Of a stretch of 64,000 bases of DNA, positions 19,767-30,732 are shown in pieces (within the stretch, counting starts at the first letter, position 1; each line of letters starts with the position of its first letter). The notes below the pieces were generated by a model. It was not told the origin of the DNA. It searched no databases and saw nothing but the letters and a program-made list of their open reading frames with translations. Source of the stretch: Polytrichum commune (taxonomy: Eukaryota; Streptophyta; Polytrichopsida; Polytrichales; Polytrichaceae); contig OX485804.1 of assembly GCA_950295325.1 (NCBI GenBank), positions 38,738,429 through 38,802,428 of the forward strand, in the 5' to 3' direction. The position numbers and the translations under genes are program-made.

Positions 19767-19969
19767 ACTATAGTTATGAAATGTTTTTTTAAAAGTAGTT
19801 TTACATGGGTGTTGTCAATCTATGCAAGAGAGGGGGGGGGGAGGCTATATAACCATTTAAAGTCACAAAGAAACCTTGAGTTTCCTTGATCATGTACAAG
19901 TGCATGAAATGTTGCGAGCACTTTAAGGGTGTCAAGAGCTAAATGTTCAATATAGGCATTTTGACCTTA

Positions 19970-20466
19970 GGGCCGCTTCACACTATGGCCGAAGGTTGAG
20001 AGGCCATTGATTTCCACCAATTAGATTGCAAGAAACCAAGAATTCGACCCCTCGACCCTTCACACTAGAGGCCAAAGTCCAAAGGCCATCGCACTTCAAA
20101 ATGCCAACATGGCAATACTTATTGACCAAGGCAACGGACTCTCGAAAGAAGTTTGGGTCATATAAGAATGAAAACCCAAACTATGGTTGAGAGGCCATTG
20201 ACTTTTTTCATAAAAAAAATTAAAATCGACAAGATCTTGGCTGTTAGATCGGAGGGGTTGTTTTGGACAAGGAATAAAGTGGCATGCTCCTTCTTTCTTT
20301 GGACTTTGGACTTGGCCGTTGGAGGCTTCACAGTATGCCCAACCAAAGGCTCCAATTCCTATATATTTATTGCCTATTTTCAGTTTGTTTCTTTGGACTC
20401 TCAACAAAGTTTGGCCATTCAACCCCACGGCCTCTCGACTTGGATGGCCATAGTGTGAAGCGGCCC
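19970..20466. mobile_element. PIF/Harbinger-like MITE, family H2
   Basis: A 497-bp element with a perfect TTA duplication on both sides (19967-19969 and 20467-20469). Its perfect 21-bp TIRs begin GGGCCGCTTCACACTATGGC, and similarity extends further inward. The first bases resemble the H1 family (GGGCCRCTTCACAC), so H1 and H2 probably used the same transposase. It has no coding capacity. Confidence 0.88.
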
Positions 20467-20559
20467 TTAGTCTAAACTCATAGGCCCCGAAGTTTTGTTA
20501 TGGACAAATACAATCACTCAATTGAGTCTCGAACCCTAATGAGAAGCATTCCAACGCTG

Positions 20560-21200
20560 CCTTGGGATGCAACATTGAAGAATTTGTTGAAGTCCCAAAA
20601 CGGAACTCCCCGTAATCAAGTGTTTGGAGCACCTGTCATAACCCCTCATAAAGTGACCGGTTGGGGTGCTCAATATGTGTATTACTTATTGTCTTATATG
20701 CATGTGCCCTTCAAGGACGTAGAGTCTTACTATATGACATGTATACAATTTTTTTACAAGCCTCATTGAGCATCGGTCTTGAAATCTAAGGAACGTAATG
20801 AATTTTGAAGTGAAGGAAACCATAAGGCTTATGGAAAGTGCTTGACCGTAGTATCTTAAACGAAGTTGAATAATATGTTGAAGTCCTCATAAGGATCTCG
20901 TTGTAGACTATTGTTTGGAGCACCCGTTAATATCCATCGTAGTGGAGGCTAGTTGGGGTGCTCAAAATTTTCTCTACAAGTGCTTATACTTAAATGTGAA
21001 CTCCTTGGCCACATTGTTTTGCTCTTGACCAATACGATTGTTCAATTTGGCAATTTCTTTGGTCTTGAATCCCATTGGAAGCACTCAACCATCATACGTG
21101 GATGTAAGACTCGATAATCTGTTGAAACCTTAAAATGGATCCCCTGTAAGCTATTGTTTGAAGCAATCGCCATGGCAATCAGAATGTGGACTGGGTAGGA
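20560..21200 (+). repeat. three degenerate repeats of about 245-290 bp
   Basis: The phrase 'tgttgaagtcc...ggatc/gaactcc...ctattgtttggagcacc' occurs three times, centred near 20600, 20890 and 21135, with drift each time. This looks like an old local triplication. I do not recognise a protein in it; the open frame at 20500-20769 resembles no family I know. Confidence 0.5.
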
Positions 21201-21899
21201 CATGGATCCAAGTTTGTACCAGGCAAAGGTGAACACTATATTATCCTTCCAAATTGCACCATAAACTTGACGTTCATGAATTTTTTTGAGGATGTTAAGA
21301 ACCAACTTCACTTTTGCCATTCCAATGTATTGCATGATGGTCCCTATCTAGTTGAAGAAGTGGGGCCACCACCACCACCACCATCATGACGTCCCATCCT
21401 ATAACACATATGTATATGAATTATGATTCTTGAATGAAACATAGTTGGTGTTCCTTCAAATATGCTTTGAATTTTTGCGCCTCTCACTTTTTCATATATA
21501 GACTCAATCCCTAGTCTAACTGCATATTTGTAGTTTAAATTTATTTAGCTTGTGTAAAAATGAAAATAAAATCTACCACCCCTTACACTACCACAATGAT
21601 TTAGAAGGGGAAAAATGTGTATAAAATACAAGCCATTTTAATGTGCCTATAACCTTGTTTAATTTTACACGACTAAAGAAGGTATATAGATATGCATGCC
21701 ATTATATTTAAAAATATGTGGTTTATATTATTAAAAGTAGATAAAAATAAATTAATAAGAAATTAGGTTTTCCCAAATTATACAGTACATACATCTTCTT
21801 AAAAGTATTCCCGTTGTTTATTGAATTAAAATCATTTCATATGTAATTTTGGCATCACCCGTCAGGGCCCGTCACAACGTTGACACTGTGTGATGTGGA

Positions 21900-22109
21900 T
21901 TAGGGTTTACGCCGAGAGGAGGGGAACGCGGGAGCGCGGGGAGATCGCGGGAACGAAAACGGACGGTGGAGATAGGAAGGGCAGAAAGCCCTAATCGGGG
22001 AGACGGCCGCGGTGCGAAAGGGGAAGAGTGGGAGGGTTCGTGTCTCTCTTTCTTTTTGGTGCTCGCACTCTAGACGCACCGTGTGTGTAGCAGCAATAGT
22101 TGCGTAGCG
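21900..22109 (+). promoter_or_regulatory. RPL4 leader/promoter with telo-box
   Basis: TTAGGGTTT at 21900-21908 is a telo-box (complement AAACCCTAA), about 200 bp upstream of the RPL4 ATG. A GGGCCC-type site lies just before it at about 21867. Telo-box plus GGGCC/site II elements are the usual pair in plant ribosomal-protein promoters. Further telo-box-like TAGGGTTT copies occur in RPL4 intron 1 (about 22890-22970). Confidence 0.7.
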
Positions 22110-23964
22110 ATGGCGGCAGCAGCAGCCAGGCCTCTGGTCACAGTCCAGACAGTGGAGGGTGGAGACAAGGGCGTTTCGGCGACTTTGCCTGCCGTTTTTT
22201 TGGCTCCAATTCGCCCCGATGTTGTTGCATCCGTGCACACTTCGTTGGCCAAGAACAAGAGGCAGCCCTACGCTGTGAGCAAGAAGGCCGGACACCAGAC
22301 TTCGGCTGAGTCATGGGGAACAGGGCGAGCTGTATCTCGTATTCCCAGGGTTCCAGGAGGTGGTACTCACCGTGCTGGACAGGGAGCTTTCGGAAACATG
22401 TGCCGTGGTGGACGCATGTTTGCCCCTACCAAGATCTGGCGCCGTTGGCATAGGAAGGTTAACCTAAACCAGAAGAGGTATGCCATCGCTTCCGCTCTGG
22501 CTGCTTCAGCTGTTCCCTCTTTGGTCCTGGCCAGAGGACATCGCATTGAGAAGGTGCCTGAGGTTCCCCTCGTCCTGAGCGATACTGTTGAGGCCATCGA
22601 GAAGACCTCCGCAGCCGTGAAGCTGTTGAAGTCGATCGGTGCCTATGAGGATGTTGAGAAGGTGAAGGCCAGCCATAATATCCGTGCTGGAAAAGGAAAG
22701 ATGAGGAACAGGAGGTACATTTCTCGTCGTGGTCCCCTTATTGTTTACGGCACGGAGGGAGCCAAGCTTGTGAAGGCATTCAGGAACATTCCTGGTGTTG
22801 AGATTGTTTCCGTGGAAAGGCTGAATCTCCTTCAGCTCGCTCCAGGTTTGTTTTAATTCATGTTGACCTAAATCCATGCATGCCAGTCTAGGGTTTCGAT
22901 AATTTTAGGGTTTAGTGTCGAATGTCCGGGGAACTTTATTTGTTAAGCTTTATACATATTTAGGGTTTCGCATTGAAATATCCAACTCCTTATTATATGT
23001 TGTGAGTGTTGTTTTATGTGGTTGGAAGATTCGCACTTAGTATATTTCATTTGGCATGGTGATATAATTTTACATGCCATAGTTTTTCATAAATCCAGGT
23101 AGTGCATTCAAAATTATGATGAATATGCATAAGTTATGATCATACATGAATTTAGGTAGTGTCTAAATGAGCTTACATGTCCGTAAGCTATTGTGTTAAA
23201 GCAAGCACGTGATGTTCCTGTTTTTTAGGTGGTCACCTTGGTCGGTTCATTGTGTGGACCAAGTCTGCTTTTGAGAAGCTTGATGCTATTTTCGGCACCC
23301 AAGAGAAGAAGTCACTTTTGAAGAAGAACTACATTCTTCCCCGCAACATCATGGGTAACCCAGATCTCGCTAGAATCATTAACTCCGACGAGATCCAGAG
23401 TGTTGTGCGCCCCACAAAGTCTGACATCAAGAGACGCGCTCTGAAGAAGAACCCATTGAAGAACTTGGGTGCCCTTCTCAAGCTCAACCCATACGCCAAG
23501 ACCGCCAGGAGAATGGAGTTGTTGGCTCAAGAAAGACAAAGCAAGGCGAAGGCTGAGAAGTTGCAGGCCAAGAGGAATGTACCAAAGGTAATGATCTGCA
23601 CAAATGTGATTGGTTTTTGGAGCAGGTCATGTGATATTATTCATCGAATGTGTTGGATTTCAAGGTTGTGGAGTTTTCCTTCCCCTGATGTCTCTTCCAT
23701 GTTTCTGACGCACTACCTGTTCCCTACTTAATGTTGTCTGGACTTCAGATATTTTGTACATCTCAGTATTAAGACAACCCATCATAATGTGTTGATGTAG
23801 CAGTTATTTTCACAATTTCTGATTGTATCCTTTATATCCATGTGCAGCCCGAGGAGAAGGAGTTGGTCAAGAAGGCAGGAGCATCGTGGTACAAGACTAT
23901 GGTCTCGGACTCAGAGTACACCGAGTTTGAGAACTTCACCAAGTGGTTGGGTGTTTCACAGTAA
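22110..23964 (+). CDS. RPL4: 60S ribosomal protein L4 (uL4)
   Basis: Structural protein of the cytosolic large ribosomal subunit; its long internal loop lines the peptide exit tunnel. There are three exons: 22110-22845, 23229-23587 and 23848-23964 (736+359+117 bp), giving 403 aa, close to other plant L4 proteins (about 406). I chose the ATG at 22110 because [13 protein letters not shown] is the standard plant N-terminus; the in-frame codons upstream from 22083 are unlike the family. Strongly conserved blocks are [89 protein letters not shown] and [14 protein letters not shown]. The C-terminus is [22 protein letters not shown]. The tail before exon 3 is Lys/Arg-rich, as expected for an rRNA-binding extension. 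Splice sites are CAG|GTTTG, TTTTAG|GT, AAG|GTAATG and GCAG|CCC. It is intact and probably highly expressed. Confidence 0.97.
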
Positions 23965-25566
23965 ATATATCCATGGATATTCCATTTTCTGTAAGGACTG
24001 GATATTGCAACCGCATTTTTGTCACTGGTAATTTTGGCGTAATGTGTGGACTTCCGTCCTATTATCTTGCTGTGAGAAATTTACCATGCGTGATGCCTGT
24101 GTTGTAGTGACCACATATCAATGGAAAAATTACATTTATACGCTCCGCGCAAGTTCAGGAATATATATTTCGATGTCCGTGTGCTGGATTCTAGTTCTGC
24201 GTCTGACTGCATGATCCCGGGAATATATGTGAGCCATTCACGCATGGTTTAGAGCTTCTATATTATTTGCCGACAAGTGCAGTGTGGTAACGTATTCAGG
24301 TGTGCAATTGCTAGGTATAGTTAGTCAGAGAAGACGTATTTTTGGCACGAAGTGTGCAAACTTTGTGCTCGTGTCTCGAAATCATCGGTGGACCAGATTT
24401 GAATATCGAGGACCTCCTCCACAGCTATCTGCTGTGTATTGTAGTTGTATGACGATTGTCATGCAGTTACTTGCGTGCATGATAACCATCAGTACTCCTC
24501 AAAATTAACTTGCTTGACAGTTCTCCCGTAGTGATACTGCGTGTATTTTGATTGGCTAGTGTTTGGATTTCTATCTGGACTATGCAGAAACTTCTAACAA
24601 AGTTGATATGGTCAATAAGATCTTTATAAACTTGAACTTGGAAAGAGGCTACAGATATTGGATACGGAGTGAAGCTAAGGTGAAGGCACTATAGTTTGTG
24701 CTCGTTGGATGGTACCCTGTTTACGTTTGCGTTTATGACGATGAATTCACAATAGTTTTTCATTGTACATTTATTTATACAACATTTCTTTGTCATGGGC
24801 GCTTGCCTTCTACCAAACCTCCTCTTTTGTCCCTCTCACTGCAAAACCTGCTAGAACATGTCAATCGATTATGTAGGCCTTACAATGTCTTTTGGGGACC
24901 TTGACCTCCATGGTCACTCACAGATTTTCCTAGTTGTAAAGCAGAGTGATTCGGGGATGAGTTGAACAGCCAATCACAAATTGTACATGGCCCTGGGATG
25001 ACTTCATGGGCCATGATGTTAACAACCCCATATACAAACTCACAAAAATGGCCAACATGAAATCGTTACATTTTAAAACCTTGTTGTAAAATCATGGAGG
25101 TGTTTTGTTTGATTCTCAAATAACGGTTGCAAAGCAAATAGTCTTCCATAAAATCGAATTACAATAATAGGAAAAGTATCATGGATGCACCAAGGTGTTT
25201 TTGTGATTTTTACACTATCAAACGATCTAGGGTTTAGGGTTTGGGAGTTAGATACCTCCCTCTAAAAGATTTTTGTGTTGGAGTTCGACAACTTCAATTA
25301 GAAGATATGAATCAAAGCTAGGTAACTTTCAATGAATGAAAATAGTTGGAATCAGACAATTCCAACTAGAAGAATGATTGATTGGATCAAGTTGGGATCA
25401 AACAGGTTCAACTAGGAGAATGGATGAGTGCATCAAGTTGGAATCATACAATTTCAATTAAAGGATTGTGATTATGCCAAAAGATAAGAAAAACTCATAC
25501 AATGAAATGATCTTTGTACATAAATAAGAAAGGTTTGGTTTGAATTTAGTAAGACTTGAGACTTCT
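23965..25566. other. RPL4 3' flank and spacer
   Basis: The first few hundred bases are expected to be the RPL4 3' UTR. Beyond that I see no gene. At 25228-25243 there is a short telomere-like run (TAGGGTTTAGGGTTTGGG). Confidence 0.5.
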
Positions 25567-25575
25567 CAAAGTATC

Positions 25576-26803
25576 GGCGGACGTTAAGTTCCCCCCCCAC
25601 GAACTTTTCGAGGGAGGAATATTAAGGCAGGGACAGATGCTTGACAGATTTTCTGGACCCGACCGAAAACTGCTGCCCGCCCACCCGACTTCCCAAAAAC
25701 TATTGTCCTTGCATTCTTGTAGGCCACTTATCCACAAATCCCATATTGAGTGCACTTCATTTTCAAGGTCCCAAATCCAATATATATGTTCACTTCCATT
25801 AAGTAAATAAGCGATTGATTAGATTTCATTCTCAAAGTGAAACAGCCAATAAAGCATGTAATTAACTTGGAAGTTAAAAATATTATGAAATCCTCATTAG
25901 CATTGATGTTATAACTTTTGTGACTTACCATTGAAAGGGTCCTTTTCATTCAAAAATGAAACTAAAATTAATGACTTATTTTTATTTTTTATATTTTATA
26001 GTTAATACCTTCTATTATCACAAAGTTTTCATACGCATTTAAACTAGTTAACTGTGATTGAATGCAACTAAGTCTAATAAATTCTGATTAATCATGATTA
26101 ATTTTAATTAAGCCCAATTAAATCAGAAAGAGTGCTAACCAAAATAATTAAGCCTAATTAATTATAAAATGTAATTACTGGAATTAATCACGATTTAATA
26201 GAATTAACTCCAGTCAATATAATTTATAATTAACTAGGCTTGATTATTTTGGTAAGCATATTTTCTGATTTAATTTGGCTTCATTAGAATTAATCAGAAT
26301 TAATTAGACTTAGCTACATTCAGTCACATTTAATTAATTTAAATGCATATTGTGAAAGTAGAAGTTATTAACTAGACTATAATTTTTAACATATAAAAAA
26401 TCATTAATTTTAGTTTCATTTTTGAATTAAAAAGACCCTTTCAATGGTAAGTCACAAAAATTATAACCTCAGTGCTAATGAGGATTTTGTAATATTTTTA
26501 ACTTCCAAGTTAATTACATGCTTTATTGGCGGTTTCACTTTGTGAATGAAATCCAATGAATCGCTTATTTACTCAATGGAAGTGAACATATATATTGGAT
26601 TTGGGACCTTGAAAATGAAGTGCACTCAATATGGGATTTGTGGATACGTGGCCTTCAAGAATGCAAGGACAATAGTTTTTTCGAAGTCGGGCGGGCGGGT
26701 AGTAGTTTTCAGTCAGGTCCAAAAAAATTGTCGGGTAGCTGCCCCTGCCCGAATTTTCCTCCCTCGAAAAGTTCATGGGGGGGGGGGGAACTTAACGTCC
26801 GCC
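25576..26803. mobile_element. foldback element, Mutator-like (MULE) MITE
   Basis: The 1228-bp element is essentially one long palindrome. The left arm runs from GGCGGACGTTAAG inward for about 500-600 bp and is matched in reverse by the right arm ending CTTAACGTCCGCC. A perfect 9-bp direct repeat, CAAAGTATC, flanks it (25567-25575 and 26804-26812). A 9-bp duplication with very long TIRs is the signature of Mutator-superfamily foldback elements. No transposase is present. The centre is extremely AT-rich (TTAATTA-type words) and also partly self-complementary. Mirror-image open frames in the two arms are a consequence of the palindrome, not genes. Confidence 0.88.
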
Positions 26804-26812
26804 CAAAGTATC

Positions 26813-27359
26813 TCTTAGATATTATTGATGAAGATGGATAAGACTAGAAGTGCCTTTGGGTATAAGAGAGAGCTTGGGGGAGGAGAAGGGATCATCTTTT
26901 GTCTCTCCTATAGTCAGGTTGTTCGAGCTCATAGCAATCACAAGCATAATATTTGTGAAAACGTTGCATTCACATGTGACGTTATTTCTTTTATTTTCAA
27001 GTTTGAGTTGGTTTCTAGTCTTGTGGACTGCACTTGAACTTTGGAAAAAAACTATAGTTAACAAAAACTGCCTCCAAAAACCAATTCAAGCTAGCCTTCC
27101 TGGCGTTTGAGAAAACGATATATGTACATATATGAAACTTTTACATGCCATGTGGCGTTTTCACAAATATTGTGTTCATAATATTGTGATTAAGTTATGA
27201 AGAATTTTATAATGTACAAAGTTTGAAAATTCTTAATATCGATGTCTCATGTGCATTCATGATTATATTGTTCTTATGTGAAAAATGAATGTGACATTGC
27301 CCAGCCTATATATCATGCACCGACGTCAATGGGCCCGGGTGAAAATCAATGCGGTGTAG
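26813..27359. other. spacer, nothing recognised
   Basis: Overlapping short frames without family resemblance. No repeat boundaries found. Confidence 0.5.
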
Positions 27360-27706
27360 GTGAAAATGTTTCTTATTCACAAAGAGACCTTACCAACCCG
27401 ATCCCGTTGCTTGAACACCCGGACCCCTAACTCTTTCATTGGCATTGAAGGACTAGTGTTAGGCTACGAAAATCCTTCCTTAAACAGGAGAGACAGACAC
27501 CGAGGAAGCAAAAGATCGTTTGGGCAATATTTCATCGCATATTTCTTACCTCCAGCTCCAGGCCTATTGAAACCCGTGAAGGGCAAGCTTGCCGGCATCT
27601 AGTGTGGCTCACGGATCATGAGGGATATTATTTATGACCGCTTGATGCAAAAGGAGAAGGAAAGGACTAGGGTCAGTTCAGACTATGGTGAAGAAGTGCA
27701 TTAGTT
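27360..27706 (+). pseudogene. possible cytochrome P450 relic
   Basis: An 80-codon open stretch reads KMFLIHKETLPTRSRCLNT, then FIGIEGLVLGYENPSLNRR, then FLPPAPGLLKPVKGKLAGI before a stop. Readable P450-like text continues past the stop as MRDIIYDRLMQKEKERTR. The pattern resembles a P450 N-terminal third (LPTRP..., GLV..., W..RR) spliced to the region before the I-helix. No I-helix, ExxR or heme Cys is present. It is not an exact duplicate of the pseudogene at 2930-4394. The assignment rests on by-eye similarity only. Confidence 0.35.
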
Positions 27707-27840
27707 GGAGGAGGGGTTAGTAGTCCTGCACCACTGATATTATGTTTAGTGGACATAATACCAAGGGTGCGTCGAACGGGCATTTCAATCACGCTAATCT
27801 CACTAAGGTTAACGTTCTCTCTCTATCTATCTCTCTGCAC
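27707..27840 (+). mobile_element. 5'-truncated SINE (3' part)
   Basis: Starting at GGGGTTAGTAGTCCTGCACC, this matches 2690-2800 of the full SINE, including GTCGAACGGGCATT and CAATCACGCTAATC. It ends in a CTCT/CTAT pyrimidine tract. 5' truncation is the normal outcome of LINE-type target-primed reverse transcription. Confidence 0.75.
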
Positions 27841-28275
27841 CACTTGGTCAACAATTTCCGTGCAATACATGGTTATTTGAGGCAACGGTTGGTAATGTAG
27901 ACAAGATGGAAAAAAAACAATTCAAAATTGCCTCAAGTTGGAGTTCTATGGAGGTCAAGTTTTCTTGTCTGAAAGTTTGAAGTTGCCAAAGAAACTTGAC
28001 CTCCAGAGAACTCCCCTACCAAAAAGATGGTGCCATGTTAGTAGCCATGTCATTTATTTCACCCATGCTTGAAGCTGTCCACCGGAGAAGTATTGGTTGT
28101 AGTGTGAACTCCGGCCAGGGAAAGAACCCATTTTGTAGCCAATTGTATTGGTCCATACCCCTAAAATTCTTGACCGGTGCACTTCTTCACTATAGTCTAA
28201 ATTGACCCTCGTAAGTGTGCAATTAAGAAGAGTGACCAAGTAAGGCCCACATACATATTGGGGGATACCTTAGAA
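27841..28275. other. spacer, nothing recognised
   Basis: No gene or element boundary found between the SINE fragment and the TIR element that follows. Confidence 0.45.
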
Positions 28276-28648
28276 TGGCCCCTTCCCATCCGACTTTAGC
28301 TTAGCCTAAAAGTTCCTTCTAAAAACATGGCCTTCAACCCATCAACGCTCTCTAATCTTGAGCCTAGTTGGCAACGAACATGGCAAGGTTTAAAAGTGGA
28401 GGTTTTAAGCCTCAAGCACCGACCCTCCCATCGGTACCTAGAGATGAGGCAAGAATATATGACCTTTAAAAGTGTCACCTCCGGCCCTTGTGATTGGTTG
28501 TTTTTAGTTTTAGCTATGAGGGCACGAGGAACTTCATTAACAAAAAATGATGGTAAGATAGATGAGTGGTAGGGCATTTGGGGATGGGACAAAAACCATG
28601 CAACATGTCATTGCTTAGTAAATAAAAACAATGAACATGTGTGAGAGC
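28276..28648 (+). mobile_element. partial TIR element, family T3
   Basis: It begins TGGCCCCTTCCCATCCGACT, the family's terminal repeat, and follows the family sequence for about 370 bp until an M2-type MITE interrupts it. The same sequence is present inverted at 45008-45383 and 29165-29455. The three copies share a frame reading HRPSHRYLEMRQEY and TFKSV, best kept in this copy (28327-28572), which I do not recognise. Confidence 0.65.
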
Positions 28649-29026
28649 TACACTACATATGATATTTAATGTCCAATGGTATTTTTTTGTCGCTATGGTA
28701 ACTTTTTGTATGGTGCTTCTTATGAACAGGTGAGAAAATATTGTCATGGATGATGCACGAGTTCGTCCATTGGCCAAAACCCTACATTCTCTTATCAACA
28801 CCTTGTGATGAAACATTGTCATGAATGATTGAAGTTTGGATGAAAAACCACTCGGTAGGGGGATAGTAATTGCAACACTTTAAATCTACAATCACCCCCA
28901 AAAATTACAAGGAATGACAAATAGTGTTGGGTTAACATTTAGTGTTGGCGACACTATACCATGGTTTACAATTAGTATCGAGCAAGACAACTACAATCGG
29001 TGACACTAAATATCATATTTAGTGTA
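28649..29026. mobile_element. M2-type MITE inserted in T3 element
   Basis: Terminal inverted repeats begin TACACTACATATGATATTTA on the left, with a slightly diverged complement on the right. Internal sequence is related to the MITE at 19404-19766. It separates 'gtgtgagagct' from 'cttaac', which are adjacent in the uninterrupted T3 copy near 45015 (inverted), so it inserted after the T3 element. Confidence 0.65.
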
Positions 29027-29034
29027 CTTAACAA

Positions 29035-29455
29035 TGCCCCCTTCCCACCTAACTCTACCAAATAATCAAAGTCTTTCCTAAAAACCGGGTAAAGCTCTCT
29101 CGGTTATAGTGGAGGCATCTGGCTATCCCAATGCACCTACAAGAACTTACTCCGGAGATTTTCGAGTAGGTGTTAATTAATTAGTTTTTGGTTAATGAAG
29201 CTATTCGTGCCCTGATAACTAAGACTAGAAGCAACCAATCACGAGGGCGGGAGGCGACATTTTTAAAGGTCCTACATTCTTGCGTCATGTCTAGGTGTCG
29301 ATGGAGGGTCGGTACTTGAGGCTTAAGACCTCCACTTTTGAACCATGCTACATCATGGGCCAATTAGGCTTGGGAGTAGATAGTGTCCATCATGGTGTGA
29401 AGGGCCATGTTTATAGAACCAGGATTTTAGGATTAACTAAAGCCAAGTGGGAAGG
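29035..29455 (-). mobile_element. T3 MITE copy (about 420 bp)
   Basis: The left end TGCCCCCTTCCCACCTAACT and right end AGCCAAGTGGGAAGGGG are inverted copies of the T3 terminus. Inside the left end is a tRNA-like stretch, CTCTCTCGGTTATAGTGGAGGC, shared with the SINE-like unit at 29457-29760 and with 42721-42756. It is non-autonomous. Confidence 0.65.
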
Positions 29456-29456
29456 G

Positions 29457-29760
29457 GAGATAGATAGATAGAAACTCCAACCCCTTTCAAGCAAGGGGCC
29501 GGCGTGAATAAAGTGTCCGTTCGTAATGCCAATGACTTGATGCCCACTGGACAAGGGGACATTGGGACAAATATTACTCTCCCCTTTCGAGGATGGACAC
29601 TATAGTGACACACTAAACATGTGGGAAGGGGACATAAAACATGTTCGAAAACCTTTGGAGCCAGTCCTCGTAGGTGCACTGGGTGCCTCCGCCATAACCA
29701 AGAGAGCTTTACCCGGTTTTGAGGGAAGACTCTAGTTATAGCCATGTGGGTATAACTAAA
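29457..29760 (-). mobile_element. SINE-like element with alternative head
   Basis: Read on the minus strand, the head contains CTCTCTTGGTTATGGCGGAGGC (A-box-like, 29684-29706) and AGGTTTTCGAAC (B-box-like, about 29644-29656). From 'gtgtcactatagtg' onwards the sequence matches the 3' half of the SINE at 47521-47880, including CGGACACTTTATTCACGCCGG. It ends in a TCTA repeat tail. A different head joined to the same tail implies a chimeric SINE family. Confidence 0.6.
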
Positions 29761-29848
29761 GTTTTGAATAGTATGACGGTTTTTAATAGGGTATAGCCAT
29801 GTGGGGATGGGCCTTCCCTAGCTCCCTTACACAGTTTCACGAGGGTAA

Positions 29849-30242
29849 GAGCATCCTCAGTCGGTCTAGGTAAAGCTCACTGCAAACCAAAACCTATCTT
29901 TTGACTGAACTAAAATTAGAAACTGAAATTACCATCATTAGAAGCACACCTAAATAAACGTGAGATATTTCTCAAGAAAAAAGAATTGTAAAAATTTGAC
30001 GTAGGTGAAATCCCTCATTGAAAACACCACATTTTCAAAATTTAGAGGGAGTGCACCAAATCTTGCTTTAAAATGGAAAGATCCTCCCACACTCCCTCCA
30101 AATTTTTGACATTTAGAGGGAGTGTGGGAGGATCTGTCCATTTTAAGCAAGATTTGGTGCACTCCCTCTAAATTTTGAGCAATTTTAAGCAAGATAGGTC
30201 TTGGTTTGCAGTGAGCTTTACCTAGACCGACTGAGGATGCTC
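29849..30242. mobile_element. hairpin MITE (Tourist/PIF-like) upstream of FtsZ2
   Basis: A 394-bp element with TAA on both sides (29846-29848 and 30243-30245). Its roughly 50-bp TIRs start GAGCATCCTCAGTCGGTCTA. Nested inside are near-perfect inverted arms of about 65 bp (30037-30103 and 30111-30176) with a 7-bp spacer, so a transcript would fold into a long hairpin. GAGCATC ends with TAA duplications are typical of plant Tourist-like MITEs. It lies about 300-500 bp upstream of the presumed FtsZ2 leader. Confidence 0.85.
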
Positions 30243-30245
30243 TAA

Positions 30246-30732
30246 TACACTACCCCCTCCCAGACATGGTAATACATGGGCGTGCGATATTTCGAAAGAG
30301 CATCAGAAGGCACAACTTATTACACACTGCTTAAATAATAACTTGATTACACGCATGGGAATGAGGGCCCGCGCTGCCCGGCCGCCTGCCCGGCCGCCGG
30401 TAAGGAAAGAAAGAAAGTCAGAACGTAGGCTTATTTTTGGTCCCGGGAAAGGCAGGGGGACTGGCGGAGGAGAGCGCAGGAGAGCGGAGCAGAGCAATAG
30501 CGTTAGCTGCGTGCCTCCCTCGCCAATCCGCTTGCTACTCACCCTCGCGAAGGGTCGAGGGGTCGGAGGAGCGAGGGTTTGCAGCACCGGAGTTGAAACC
30601 CTAGGCTTCTGCTGTATCTGACTCCTCTCGCTTCCTTCCTTCCTTCCTTTCTTCGACAATGCAGCGGGATACAGAGTAAGGGGAATTGTGGCATCGCAGG
30701 GGTGGCACATTGCGCTGGGGGAGGCAAAGGGG
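30246..30732 (+). promoter_or_regulatory. FtsZ2 promoter/leader, telo-box and short uORF
   Basis: Base composition changes to GC-rich from about 30365. AAACCCTAG (telo-box) lies at 30596-30604. A CTTCC tandem run (30630-30650) precedes a 6-codon upstream ORF (MQRDTE, 30659-30679) that ends 53 bp before the main ATG. The uORF could reduce main-ORF initiation if the transcript starts upstream of it. Confidence 0.55.

Noticed and set aside
22083..22109. Upstream in-frame start for RPL4
   Set aside because: The extra residues are unlike any L4 N-terminus; [10 protein letters not shown] at 22110 matches plant L4 exactly.
30688..30732. Upstream start for FtsZ2 at 30688
   Set aside because: The codon there is GTG; the first in-frame ATG is 30733. 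GTG starts are not expected for a plant nuclear gene.
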